64,000 bases of DNA from Selaginella moellendorffii. Taxonomy: Eukaryota; Streptophyta; Lycopodiopsida; Selaginellales; Selaginellaceae. The position numbers and the translations under genes were made by a program. Where the stretch lies: the NCBI RefSeq assembly GCF_000143415.4, contig NW_003314278.1:833157-897156 (forward strand), in the 5' to 3' direction. The notes below the pieces were generated by a model that was not told the origin of the DNA, ran no database searches, and saw nothing but the letters and a program-made list of their open reading frames with translations. This document shows positions 1 to 9,906 of the stretch, one piece after another; the stretch's first letter is position 1, and each line of letters starts with the position of its first letter.

Positions 1-50
1 TCTCCATGTATCTCCTCCTCGTAACCTCTGTCTGTGTGCTCTCCTTGCAG

Positions 51-918
51 CTTTGGGAGTGAGGCAGGCGTGTGGAAGTACATCAAGATCGCAGCCCTTT
101 TGTCGGACAAGAGCGTGAGGGACGTTGCTCTGCGATGCCGATGGATGGCCGTGAGTTGTTTTCTTCCTTTGTCCGGGGAGCTCACACTGACTTGTGGGGG
201 CTTTGCAGAAGAAGGAGGTCGGCAAGAGGAGGAAGGCCGAAGAACAACACAACGCTTCCAAGAAATCCAAGGACAAGAAGGTGAGCATTTGTCTCTTTTC
301 TTTGGCCCTCGTTGGATCGTTGGTTGGTCGTTGGGCAGGATAAGACTGTAGACGTGAAGCCATCAACAGCAGCTCTGGCCAAGACCGGCGGCAACGGCAA
401 CAGCAACAACAACAACACCAGCACCAACACCGGCTCCATGCCCATGTACTCTACCACGCCCCTTCCTATTGATGCCGACGATGGTATTTCAAACGAAGGT
501 TCGTCCGCTTTGCTTCACTCTCGATGCCTGACGTTGTGCTTGTTTCCCGCAGCAATCGGTGGCACCGCCGGGGAGCTGTTTGACCAAAACCTCCAAGTGG
601 TTGTGCAGATACGAGCCAACCTGGCTGCTGGCAAGGTATGTCGCTGTTGTTTTTGACGTCCTGGTTCTTGACAAGGGCGGTGCGATGCAGGCCCAGGAGA
701 ACACGGATCTCTTGGCCAAGTTCCGGGACAACCTGGAAGCGCTCCTCGACGGGTACATAAATACATACACGCTCTGGCTTGAAAGAACTTAATCCAGCTT
801 TTCTTTCCATGGCAGGATGTCTAATGTATCGGGGATCATGAGCCACATGCCCCCGCTCCAGATTGCAATCAACAGGGAGCTGGCGGACACCATCCTTCCC
901 ACAAAGTCGCAGCCGTGA
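51..918 (+). CDS. DUF3755 (SANT-like) nuclear protein, 5' end missing
   Basis: Exons: 51-150, 209-280, 339-498, 553-635, 691-752, 816-918. The first exon seen opens behind a TTGCAG acceptor, so earlier exons lie left of the window; 192 residues are visible. They begin with a segment containing WKYIKIAALLSDKSVRDVAL and RCRWM, the end of the SANT/Myb-like part typical of plant DUF3755 proteins. A lysine-rich stretch, an Asn/Ser/Thr-rich linker and the conserved C-terminal block (AIGGTAGELFDQN, then MSHMPPLQIAINRELADTIL) follow. Family members are described as nuclear and possibly chromatin-linked, but I know of no firm function. The gene ends 92 bp before TFB5 on the same strand. Confidence 0.8.
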
Positions 919-1010
919 TAAAGTGGGGGGACTAGCTAGGCTTATTCTTGTACAGAGATTTTAGGAGGAGCTAGGGCTTATAGGTAGGCGTGCGCGAGGT
1001 GGGCGGCGCC

Positions 1011-1288
1011 ATGGTGCAGGCGATCAAGGGCGTCCTGGTGAGCTGGTGCGTCACACTTGCCCGCTGCTTTTTGCGCTTGATGGCCGTGGCCGTGGTGCGT
1101 GCAGCGACATACCCATGGCGCAGTTTGTCATTCACATGAACGAGCAGCTCCCCGCGGCCCAGCAGTTTATCATCTACGTGCTGGATGACACTAACATCTT
1201 CGTGCAGCCCAATGTCGTGGACATGATCCAGAAGCGGCTTCAGGAGTTTAGGGACCAGAACACGTACGAGAAACCACTCCAGGCTTAA
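1011..1288 (+). CDS. TFB5: TFIIH core subunit TFB5/TTDA (GTF2H5)
   Basis: Two exons, 1011-1045 and 1105-1288, join in phase to give a 72-residue protein, the normal size for this small subunit. It starts MVQAIKGVLVSCDIPM and contains the family signature FIIYVLDDTNIFVQ followed by a helix ending in RDQNTYEKP. TFB5 stabilises TFIIH by binding the p52/Tfb2 subunit, in nucleotide excision repair and RNA polymerase II transcription in the nucleus. The match in length and in both conserved blocks makes the call strong. Only 42 bp separate its stop from the NOL9 start codon, so the two transcripts must overlap or be shared. Confidence 0.9.
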
Positions 1289-1330
1289 GCACTTTTGTAA
1301 CCCCCTCCTCCCCTCTTTCCCACCACCGCC

Positions 1331-3555
1331 ATGAAAGGCCTCCTGCCCGACAGCAGGAGCATTTTCCTCAACCTCGCCGCTCGGTGCTTTGTCAAGGGCC
1401 TCCCATGCAAACGCAAGCGAGCGGACCACGCTACCAGCAAGCAAGACCGGACGAGAAGGCGCACGGTTTCCCCGGCCGCGAGCAACGCTCACCCCATCAG
1501 TGAAGAGGCCGTCAGGTTGGTACTGGTGCTCTGGTTGTTCTCCACCTCCTAACTCTACTGCAGCGTTCAACTTGTGGACGACAACAAAGCCATGGTCCGG
1601 CTTGCGGCCAACCAGGTACGCAAGCAACGAGAGACGCTCCCATGATCGCTTGTGAATCTGGCAGACTCTTGCGTTTGATGGATGTGCCATGGTGTGCCTG
1701 ACCGAAGGAAGTGCTTCCATGCATGGTTACTCCCTTATTCGGGCCACGGAAGTTCTTGTGAAATCTTGCTCGACGCTATGCTCGGCTTTAACATTCCAGA
1801 CGAGCCAAGGCGGGTGCGTCCTCCGTTTCAGCTCCTGCAGCCTCGAGCAGCCGGATGACGACTCGCTGTCTTTTACTCTCGTAAGTTGTGTTACATAGAC
1901 CGGCACACCTTAAGTCTTCTGTTTGCAGGAAATTGTCGATGACTCCCGCTCATCTTCTGACCAAAATGCTGAATCCAGGAAAAGGAAACAAATAAGCAGT
2001 GACGTTGTGGAAGGAGCTCAGAAGCGCATGCGGCCGACCATTATACCTTGCGAGTGGTCGTCCACTGCCGACTTGATAATGTCCGTATGTGACAGGCTTC
2101 CACCTGTTGTTCCAGTCTGCGGAGGGAAAGGCGTGGGAAAGTCGACTTTTGCTCGTTTCCTCGTCAACAGATTGCTGACCAGGTGGATTCTTGATTTGTC
2201 TTAGACCTGGCTCGCTCATGCTCATGCAGGTACAAAGCTGTTGCATATCTCGACGCCGACGTTGGCCAGCCAGAGTTTACAATCCCAGGATGCTTATCAC
2301 TTCACGTTCTTGAAGAACCGATCACTGGCAAGGATCAGCGCTTCTGGAATCGTTCCTTTTCTCATGTTTTTCATTGCAGGCTCTCCCGTCTCACACCTAC
2401 GTGTCCCGCAAAGGTTTTATGATATTTTCCGACTTTCATGTTGCGTTTCCGACCCGCATACCCGCATCTTTCAGGTGCTTCTTCTACGGTGACATAACTC
2501 CACAATCGGATCCAAAGGCATATGTCAAATACTTCAAGGATCTTTACGACTCTTTTCGACGGGCCGCTCTTGAGATTCCGCTGGTCATCAACTCGCTTGG
2601 ATGGCGGGCAGGTCCAGGATTTTTCTCGCTTGTCATGTATTCTAACTTTGCGTTCCAAAGGTGTCGGATACGACCTCTTGGTTGATATACTGCGTTATTC
2701 GACGCCCACGCATGTGGTAGAGATCCACTCTGCAGACCATGAGAGTGTTCCGCCGCTGCCTGATGGCATTGCCTCCGTCCTTCATCTAGAACGCGCTTTC
2801 TCCTGCTCGACTGAGCCTGACCGGTATGCCACTCAGCTTCTTTCGCATTCACCATCATGTGGAACTAATTCTTGCCTAGTGCTGTCAGGACGGCTGCTCA
2901 GCTTAGAGCTCTCAGAGTGGTGCATTACTTCCATGATTACGATAGAATCGATTCTTCGCTTGGCCTTCGATTTGAGGAAGTTGCAAGAACACTAGCCTGC
3001 CAGGGTCCTTATCAAGTTTCAGCGGATGATCTCAACATCGTGCATCTTCATGTCCAGGTTGAGACTTCCAGACTGGTCTTCCATGTAAACTCAACTCTTG
3101 TATACGATTTGGACAGGTCCCACTATCTCAGAAGTTGTTCGGCTTGAATGCTCAACTTGTTGGTTTGGCTACCAGCTCTCACACTGGAGAAGAGCAACCC
3201 CCATGCGTTGGTTTCGGTGAGTGGCGTTTCTTCAGCTAGCATTCGAGTGAGCTGTCCGCCTTTTTCAGGTATTGTCCGGGCTATCGATGCTGACCGGCGC
3301 ATCTTGTACATTCTTACGCCATGCTCGCCAAACGTCCTCGAGGGAGTGGACACTATACTGCAAGGTCGCGTGGACGTTCCTGCTACTCTACTACAGGTTC
3401 GTTGTAGCTTCAACAAAGAGAATGTTGTTGTATAATTAACAAACCAGGTGGAAGGATACATGTGCCCCTATCTGAGCACAAGTCAAGTAGTTGAAGGCAC
3501 CGGCTCATCTATTTTACGAAGACGACTGCCCAAGAGGAAGATTTCTTTGTCATGA
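1331..3555 (+). CDS. NOL9: Polynucleotide 5'-hydroxyl kinase NOL9/Grc3 family
   Basis: Twelve exons: 1331-1515, 1564-1615, 1665-1880, 1929-2182, 2230-2327, 2380-2413, 2475-2611, 2661-2823, 2880-3057, 3117-3216, 3269-3396, 3448-3555. They join in frame to 550 residues. A basic N-terminus (CKRKRADHATSK) could be a nuclear or nucleolar signal. The Walker A motif GGKGVGKST lies near residues 216-224, followed by the conserved YLDADVGQPEFT and LPSDG-like segments of the Clp1/Grc3 kinases. NOL9/Grc3 phosphorylates the 5'-OH made by cleavage in ITS2 during large-subunit rRNA maturation. The fifth intron (2328-2379) begins with GC instead of GT; the reading frame demands it. The start is the first Met after the TFB5 stop and is the least certain part of the model. 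Confidence 0.85.
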
Positions 3556-3766
3556 TCGTTGTTATCTCACCGCTGCGAGTGTATTCTTTACCTTTGGAAT
3601 ACTAAACGAGGCTGAGAAAAAGCTAGTGTTTGTGGCACTGCCACTCGAGTCTCTTGCTCTTAGAACCCTTCCGCCACTGGAGCTTGAAGTCTTGTTCTGT
3701 AAATTAAATAGTCAGATGAGTGTTTCATGCGCATTTCTCACTACCTGGCGTCGCTTTCCAGTGTTC

Positions 3767-5128
3767 TCACCACGATTGGTGCGCTTTGCAGTCTTCTCCT
3801 GCATTTTGTGTTAGAAAAAGTATAACTTTGCTTGAAGGGAGGTGTACCCCTTCTCCTCTGGCTTTTCGAGAGCGCGAGCGCAAGCGCTTGCATTGCCCAG
3901 ACTCTCCTGCGGCGACGGCCTCCATTTCCGACGATAAGTTGCGAGTAGTGACGTCCTTCTTTCCAGTTTTCACGGGTTTGTCCAGCCTCTGGAAGAAACA
4001 GAACAGTAAGAAAAGCAAGCAGAGAAATTAAATCTGCGAACCCTTTTTTCGTCATGCTTGGCCTCCAGTTCAGCATACAACTCCTTCAGGTTCCTATTTT
4101 CCAGCCTTACCTCCTCCAGCCTTCTGTACGCATTTTGTAGCTCATCGCTTGCGCTTGTTTGCACCTTCTCTGACATGAGTTCGGCAACCATATTTTTCAT
4201 CTCCAGGGACTCATCTTCTGCTTTCTTCAATTCCATCTTCGTTATCGTCAGCTCCACTGCTCTTTCATCACCAACTCTCTGCGCCAACTCGTTACACTCT
4301 CGAAGCTTCGCGATGTCCTCTTGACTAGCGAGCACTACCGCTTCTTTTTCTTTCAGGCGGCAGCAAAAATCGGCCTCCAAGCATTTCAGCTGATTCCACA
4401 CGAAGTCCCTTTCCCTGAGAAGAGCTTGCAACTCCTTCGAAACTTTGGTCATTTCTGTGGCATGGCCGAGTTTCAACCCCTGGATTTCCAGCCGAAGATC
4501 CTGAATCTGCTGTGATGCATCATGCAACTTATCCACAAACTCCGCTTCCTTCGTTGCTAAGACGGATTGTCCACCGAGGGACTGCTGCTGCTTGAGCCGC
4601 TCAACCTTTTCCTGCGTAATGTATGGCAATTAATCTTACAGCGAAGGAGTAACCAGGCAAGCACCTTTTCTAGTCGAACTTGGCTCTCCAGTAGTGTCAC
4701 TCGGGTCTGGAAATGCGTAAGATCGTCCACAGCGCTATCTGTCATTGCAAGGTTTTGAGCATGCGCGAAGGATGTACGTCGTTAACATACCCAGCTTGAG
4801 CTTGGTCAGAAAAAGTTCGTGCTGCTGAAGGCCCAGTGTGAGGGCAAGCTGCGCATTTTCATAGCTTTGAAAAGCCTCCGTATGCCTGTGAGCTCTCTCT
4901 CCCTGCAAGAGAAGCCCCTAAGCCCTAGCATTCGAATGAATCGACAAAACATACCACCAGAAGTCGATTCTCCAGCTGCCATTTCTCCGCTGCCCAGTAA
5001 TCCAGCTGAATGTCGAGCTTGCGCGCAAGGAAATCCTCCTCTCTCACCATACCAAGCGTCGATCTAGCATCCATCCTCTCGAAAGCAAAATAAAGCCGTT
5101 GGGCTAGGGCGAATGGGCAGGACCCCAT
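3767..5128 (-). CDS. Coiled-coil protein of unknown function
   Basis: Five exons on the minus strand (5128-4955, 4902-4791, 4738-4665, 4611-4042, 3988-3767) join in phase to 383 residues. From residue 60 to about 300 the protein is almost all charged heptad-like helix (for example VERLKQQQ, RRLEEVRLENRNLKELYAEL), so a long coiled coil is likely. The N-terminus (ALAQRLYFAFERMD) is compact and not coiled coil. The C-terminal exon is basic (KRLRSRSRKARGEG) and could act as a nuclear signal. No family was recognised. Reading through the last intron instead gives a short alternative tail ending at 3970. It faces the TANGLED-like gene across 51 bp and converges with NOL9 211 bp away. Confidence 0.7.
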
Positions 5129-5179
5129 TTTAAACCTCGAGCCAGGCTTAGGGCGGAAGGGCTAGTTTGATCGGCGTCC
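5129..5179. promoter_or_regulatory. 51-bp spacer between divergent start codons
   Basis: The start codons of the coiled-coil gene (minus, 5128) and the TANGLED-like gene (plus, 5180) are back to back with 51 bp between them. The spacer must hold overlapping 5' leaders or a shared core promoter. I see no clear TATA box in it. The promoter role is inferred from gene layout alone. Confidence 0.45.
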
Positions 5180-6627
5180 ATGGAAGCGCATCAGCCTCCG
5201 CCAATCCAGAGGGCCCTTGACAAGGTGAGCGCCTCCTTCGCCCGCAAGGCTCTAATCTGCGGGTCGCGCAGGTGGATGAGATTGTAGCTCGGCTGCAGCA
5301 GCTGCAGACCGCGATCGAGGTCACCAGGATGGCTGTTTCTTGCAAAAGCCCCAAAAGCGATGGCGCGCGACTCCAAAGGTAGCGGCTTTTCTGTGCTGTA
5401 TAGGATTTCCCAGTGTTCTCTGCTGCAGAGTTGGACTCGATGACGATGCGATGGCGAAGCTATCCAATGCAGGTTTGTCGCCAAAATGTTTGTCTGGGAT
5501 CCATTGGTTTACACTTCTCTCCTTCGTGATGTATGTAGCTGAGTGGACGCAGTGGTCAGAATCGGCTGAGTCTGTGCATCGGGTACTCTCGGATCTTCTC
5601 GCGGCTGCCAAGAACGCAAAGGAACTCTCTGGTGGGGTATCGCAAGTGTTTGAAGCAAGGCGGGGTTCTGCAAGTATACAGCGTGACAGGCGTCATGCAG
5701 ATAGCCAAACCAAAGGGGATGCCTCGGCTACTTTGCATAGTGGAGTGGGCATCCAGGAGTTCGACAAGATTGAACAGCTTCAGACCTTCAACGCCCTGCC
5801 AGTAGCGTCACCGGCACCGGTACAGGCACCAGCACCAGCGGCGGCACCATCCATGAAGGTTACAAAGGTGAAACAATCTCAGAAGAGTTGGAAGTTGTCG
5901 CAGATGAAGTCCACACAGTCGAATGCAGTTATGTTTCCAAACCCTGCATACGAGACGACAAGCCCGCCAAGCTCGAAGCATTTCAGGGTATTAGCTCCGT
6001 TCAAGCATCCAGCTGCTAAGAAGACTGGAGTGGACAAAGCGCAGAAAGTGCCATTGCTTCGTGGTAAGAAGGGACAGACATCTCCTGTCAAGTCGCTTCC
6101 GGCACTGATTGACCGCTTGCCCTCAAAGAACAAACCAGTTACTCGTCCACGGCTCGCGACGGAGACAGTCACTTATTCCCTTGGTTCTCGGCTACCGGTT
6201 CCTCCAGCGCACTTTTCTCGTGGAGACAAGCACTCCGAGATCGCTGCCACAGGCCATAGCTGGAAGCATAGTAATCCGCGGCCTTTGAAGGTGTTAGAGG
6301 CAAGCAAGAAGACGTGCAAGGATGCTACTCAGGAGAAGAGGCAAGGTGTTGGGCGTGGTCAACACTACTCTAAACTGTCCAAGAACGCGAGTAGAGCGAA
6401 GTCGACTTCACCCAAGCGGCGTAAGCACTCGGAGAAGGAAAACCTCCTTACTAGCAACACCAGTTTGAGGCGGAGTTGGTCCGCGGGCAACGGATCCCTT
6501 GGAGCCAAAAACAACAACCCAGGTACGCAGGCCGGTGTTGAGCTGTTTACCTCTGACCATTTGTTGAGCAGGGCATTCCATGCTAGAGCGTGCCAAAGGC
6601 TGGATGCTCCGAAAGCAACAGGTTTGA
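5180..6627 (+). CDS. TAN1: TANGLED1-like division-plane protein
   Basis: Exons 5180-5224, 5272-5378, 5429-5472, 5539-6522 and 6572-6627 give 411 residues. The N-terminal segment DKVDEIVARLQQLQTAIEVT followed by KSPKSDGARLQ resembles the start of plant TANGLED1, and the MFPNPAYETT motif in the middle matches its conserved FPNP block. The rest is basic, Ser/Pro/Lys-rich and disordered-looking, as expected for a microtubule-binding protein. TANGLED1 marks the cortical division site in plants. Reading through the last intron would give a different tail ending at 6677. I prefer the spliced version because it ends in a helix-like GHSMLERAKGWMLRKQQ and has good splice sites. Homology is judged by eye from short blocks. 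Confidence 0.6.
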
Positions 6628-6671
6628 ACCAAAACTCGTCTTTCTGGATTTGTACAAAAGCGTGTCCCGTG

Positions 6672-7595
6672 CTATGAAATGGTAACGTCGTCGACTTGAT
6701 CTACGAGCGCGCGAGAATCAGCGAAGTTCAAGTACTGCTCCGACGTTTCCGGGATAGCTGGCTTCTCATGCAGCGTTCGGGAGATCTTGCCGTACGACTT
6801 GGCGTACAAGTGCTGCAACGGAAAGGGGTAGAGTCTGAGCGGCACGCACACAAAGCGAGGATGAAGACGCGAACCTGTGATGCATGGACGTGCCCGGTGT
6901 ATCCCGTGACATGGTGCTTGCCTTCCATCACTTGTCGAGTGTCATCAAAGATTTTCAACCTCACCCTGTAGTCGGGCCTCAGCTCAAACATGGACGGCTG
7001 CATGGATCCCACAAGAGAAATAAAGGAGCACGCTATATAATCTTGCTTACCCTGGTCGTTTTCTTGTCCACTCTTATATAGTTGGGCCTAGGCTCCACTT
7101 CGAAGAAGCGCTCCTGACTTTGTGCGTAGAGGTCGACTTTCCCCTGGAGGAAGGAACAAGCAGAGTTAGACGCTTGCCCCATGCATGCCTCACCTGTGGT
7201 GGATTGTCGACAAGCTCGTACAGGCTGCCGGCATTCTTGCGCTCTCTCAAGGTATTTTCAGCCAAGGCAGCCAAGTTTGAGGCCGCTCCGGCCGTCTTAG
7301 CAAAGACGTGGTTGCTCTTGCTGGGAATATACCCCTGCCGTAGAAGCCAAAGTTGCTTGATGATTGCACTACGTAACATACATATCAGACCTGGTAACCG
7401 GGTATCCTGTGCTTGTCGGCGGTCTGCTTGCCTTGAGGCCGCGTGTCCCAATAGTAGAGGAGCTCCTTGACAGTGGGCTTGTCTGGGACACAGTGGTCCG
7501 TGATGATTTCTCGTCTGCTTGAGCCATAAGATTTGCCGAATATGTGTTGGGACCCATGCTGCATCACAAAGAGGTGGAATCCATGTTGTGTTGAT

Positions 7596-7632
<37 letters not shown>

Positions 7633-8233
7633 GTGACCTGTGTAGCCCGGGACCGTGGGGATCTCGGGCTGTTCCAAGCTCATTTTGTGGAAGGACTTGC
7701 GCAGCTGCAGGGTGGGATCTCTGTATGGTGCAACGGGAAGTGATGCAGATTTGACGGTCTTGGTGACACACTCTTCAGTGGTTCCTGCCACTTTCCTGTA
7801 CACGAAACATGTCCATTATAAACATGACTTCCCGTGCTCGTTACTCACTCCATGCCGCGCACATCCAGGCGCCCCGTGGCATGGAAGAGCGCACCGGATG
7901 GCCGCTTCTTGCTGATGCGAGGCTCCAGCGCCCTCTTGTCCAGGAGCTCGTATCCCGTCTTTGCGGTCTGGGCGTAGAGAAAGTCCCTCCCTTGCGGCCG
8001 GGACTCGACAGTCTGCCACAGCACCGGTCTCCGTGCTAAATTGTGCGTGATGAGCGGCCGACACATACCAGAGGCGCCACACTCGCATAATCATCCCGCC
8101 GAAACGCCTTCTCGCACTGCGACGCACGGACTGTGGAATCCGAGAAACTCCTCCCCACAATGTGGTTGCGCATGCAGGGCACATGGCCGCCGTAGCCAGG
8201 CATGGCCTTGACATATTTGTCGCGCCGCACCAT
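6672..8233 (-). CDS. CIMIP2/FAM166-like ciliary microtubule inner protein
   Basis: Eight minus-strand exons (8233-8083, 8035-7849, 7795-7630, 7558-7391, 7334-7194, 7143-7051, 6997-6875, 6812-6672) join in frame to 389 residues. A module of the form PGYxGH followed by a GKS/GRSF-like block recurs: MPGYGGHVPC...VGRSF, VPGYTGHQ...FGKSY, IPGYQGYIPS...FAKT and TGYTGHVHAS...YAKSYGK. Such PGYxG modules are the hallmark of the FAM166/CIMIP2 (DUF2475) proteins that line axonemal doublet microtubules. A role in the sperm flagellum is therefore inferred. The first intron uses a weak GTGTGG donor at 8082, the only choice that keeps frame and a normal intron size. The 3' end converges on the TANGLED-like gene 44 bp away. 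Confidence 0.65.
7600..7629. repeat. (GA)n microsatellite inside an intron
   Basis: About 14 GA units. On the minus strand this is a CT run that starts directly at the 5' splice site of the third intron of the CIMIP2-like gene (donor GTCTCTCT). Confidence 0.9.
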
Positions 8234-8366
8234 CCTGATGTGCTGCGCTAGTTGAGAGCCCTAAATCTGTGCCAGCTGAACGCACGGCAGTTGCGAAGGG
8301 GCAAAAGTTTAAGGACCGCCCATTCGGACCGCTGGGATCTAAAGGTCAAATCTTTTTCTTTCTTAA

Positions 8367-9611
8367 TCATCTCGTGACAACCTTGTTAATTTGGTCCAAA
8401 TGTGAGAGGTGCGCACCGGCAACATGATCTGGCGACGGGGCGGCGCAACAACAGTCCTCTGGATCGACGACGCGGTCCATGAGCAACTGGTAGCAATCCC
8501 AAGACGATATCTGTTTCAAGAGGACAGTGAAACAAGAGCCAAGAGAGGTGAAAGAGGCGTTTGGTGGCAAGGTAGGTCCTTTTAATTCTTTGATTTTATT
8601 TTGTCCGGTTTTGTTGTTATAAACGGTACCAACCATGTCAACCGCCAGCGTTGTCCGAAGACGATCCATGAAGTCGGCTGATTGCACGGGGATGCTCTCA
8701 TCCAGCACACACTGAAGAATGCAGCTGCCGATCACAGATGGCTGGTACTGTAAGAAGGCTGCCTCTGCGCAAGACAAGACAAGGCGGTCGAGATTAGCAT
8801 ATATGTTCGGACATTGCACGCAGCCATGCCTGGAAGGAGCCCAGCCACGAGCTCATCGGCCCTGGAGAAGAAGTAGTGGAGTGTGTGTGTGGGAAATGCG
8901 GCGCTACTGGCAAGGTGCCGGATGGCGTTGAAGATGAAGTCGTGGGGGGTGAGCGTGACTGCCGACCATCCCAGCGACCTGAGCACAATCAGCTCCATGC
9001 GCCGGATGCTGGCAGCATCGAACCCAACCTTGGCAGCAGCACCCTGCGCTCCAACCACATCCAGCAATCTTAGAGCAGGGGGACGCACTGGGAGGGAGGG
9101 GGTACCTTTAGGTGCCAGAAGTCGAGCACCCGGCTGCCACTGTACTTGGCAGCCAGCCACATGCAAGCCAGGCCCGCCAGATTCAGGTGCAGCGGAGAGT
9201 GACTCGATTGCACTTGACAAGAGCTCGAAGAAACAAACCGATCCAGCATTGATACCGCGCTGGCAGCCACAGAGACATCCAAACGCAGGAGACTTCGGAG
9301 CTGAAACAAGCTCCTGGTTATCTCAATTCCGCGCTTCACAATGCTGCACACAGTCTCACCTCAAGTATCCACACAACAGTTGCACGGCGGAGCTCCACGA
9401 GGGGCGATCGCTCCAGGAGCAGCTGTCGCACAAAGAGCTTGCAAGGCAGATAGCGTCCCACACTCTCCTGGCTGACGAGGAGTGCCATGCATTCCCCGAA
9501 TTGGAGCGCGCAATCTAGCTGGCACGGCTGGTGAAAGTCTTCACCACGCTCCCCCGACATTGCCAGCCGATCCAATCCCAAGATGGCGGTGCCATCGTCG
9601 CTGTGGGACAT
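8367..9611 (-). CDS. D-type cyclin
   Basis: Exons 9611-9360, 9300-9106, 9043-8830, 8764-8634 and 8510-8367 join in phase to 311 residues. The cyclin N-box is seen as YLPCKLFVRQLL, then RRATVVWILE joined to LRSLLRLDVSVAASAVSMLD, then LACMWLAAKYSG; the C-terminal cyclin fold follows (MELIVLRSLGWSAVTLTPHD). This is the D-type pattern: short N-terminus, no destruction box, HDFI after the second helix. The gene would drive G1/S entry with a cyclin-dependent kinase. The Rb-binding LxCxE motif is missing; the nearest match is LDCAL. The third intron begins with GC (8829-8828), required by the frame. The start is the first Met, upstream of a region rich in CAG/CTG. It diverges from the ASE gene. Confidence 0.8.
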
Positions 9612-9906
9612 GGATTCTTCACACAGGAGCAAACTGGATGAAGCCACGGCGGCCACCGTCATTGCTCCTTTGCTGCTGCTGCTGTTGCTATTACAACTTA
9701 TAATGTTGTGTGAGAGAGGCTTTCCTTTTCTTTGCACTGCTACTAGATACGGCTCAAGATCCCAGGCACCCAGGAGCAAGTAGGCCTTCTTGGGGGTTAT
9801 CTTTCTTCCGTTTGTGCGCAGGGAATATCTCAGTGCGTTTCTTGAGGGGATCCCGTCGCCATCACAGAATATCTCTCTTGTCCACACCGCCAGCCCTAAA
9901 AAAGCC
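9612..9906. promoter_or_regulatory. Divergent intergenic region, cyclin D / ASE
   Basis: A 295-bp spacer between the minus-strand cyclin and plus-strand ASE start codons, holding both 5' leaders and promoters. A CTG-rich run lies at 9669-9690. No other element was recognised. An in-frame Met at 9790 could extend ASE upstream. Confidence 0.5.

Noticed and set aside
3491-3814. 107-codon plus-strand frame after NOL9
   Set aside because: Overlaps the last NOL9 exon in another frame; the NOL9 frame ends cleanly at 3,555 and this frame shows no domain.
6572-6677. Alternative unspliced C-terminus of the TANGLED-like protein
   Set aside because: The spliced reading has good GT-AG sites and a helix-like tail; the read-through tail is Cys/Asn-rich without pattern. 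Kept only as an alternative.
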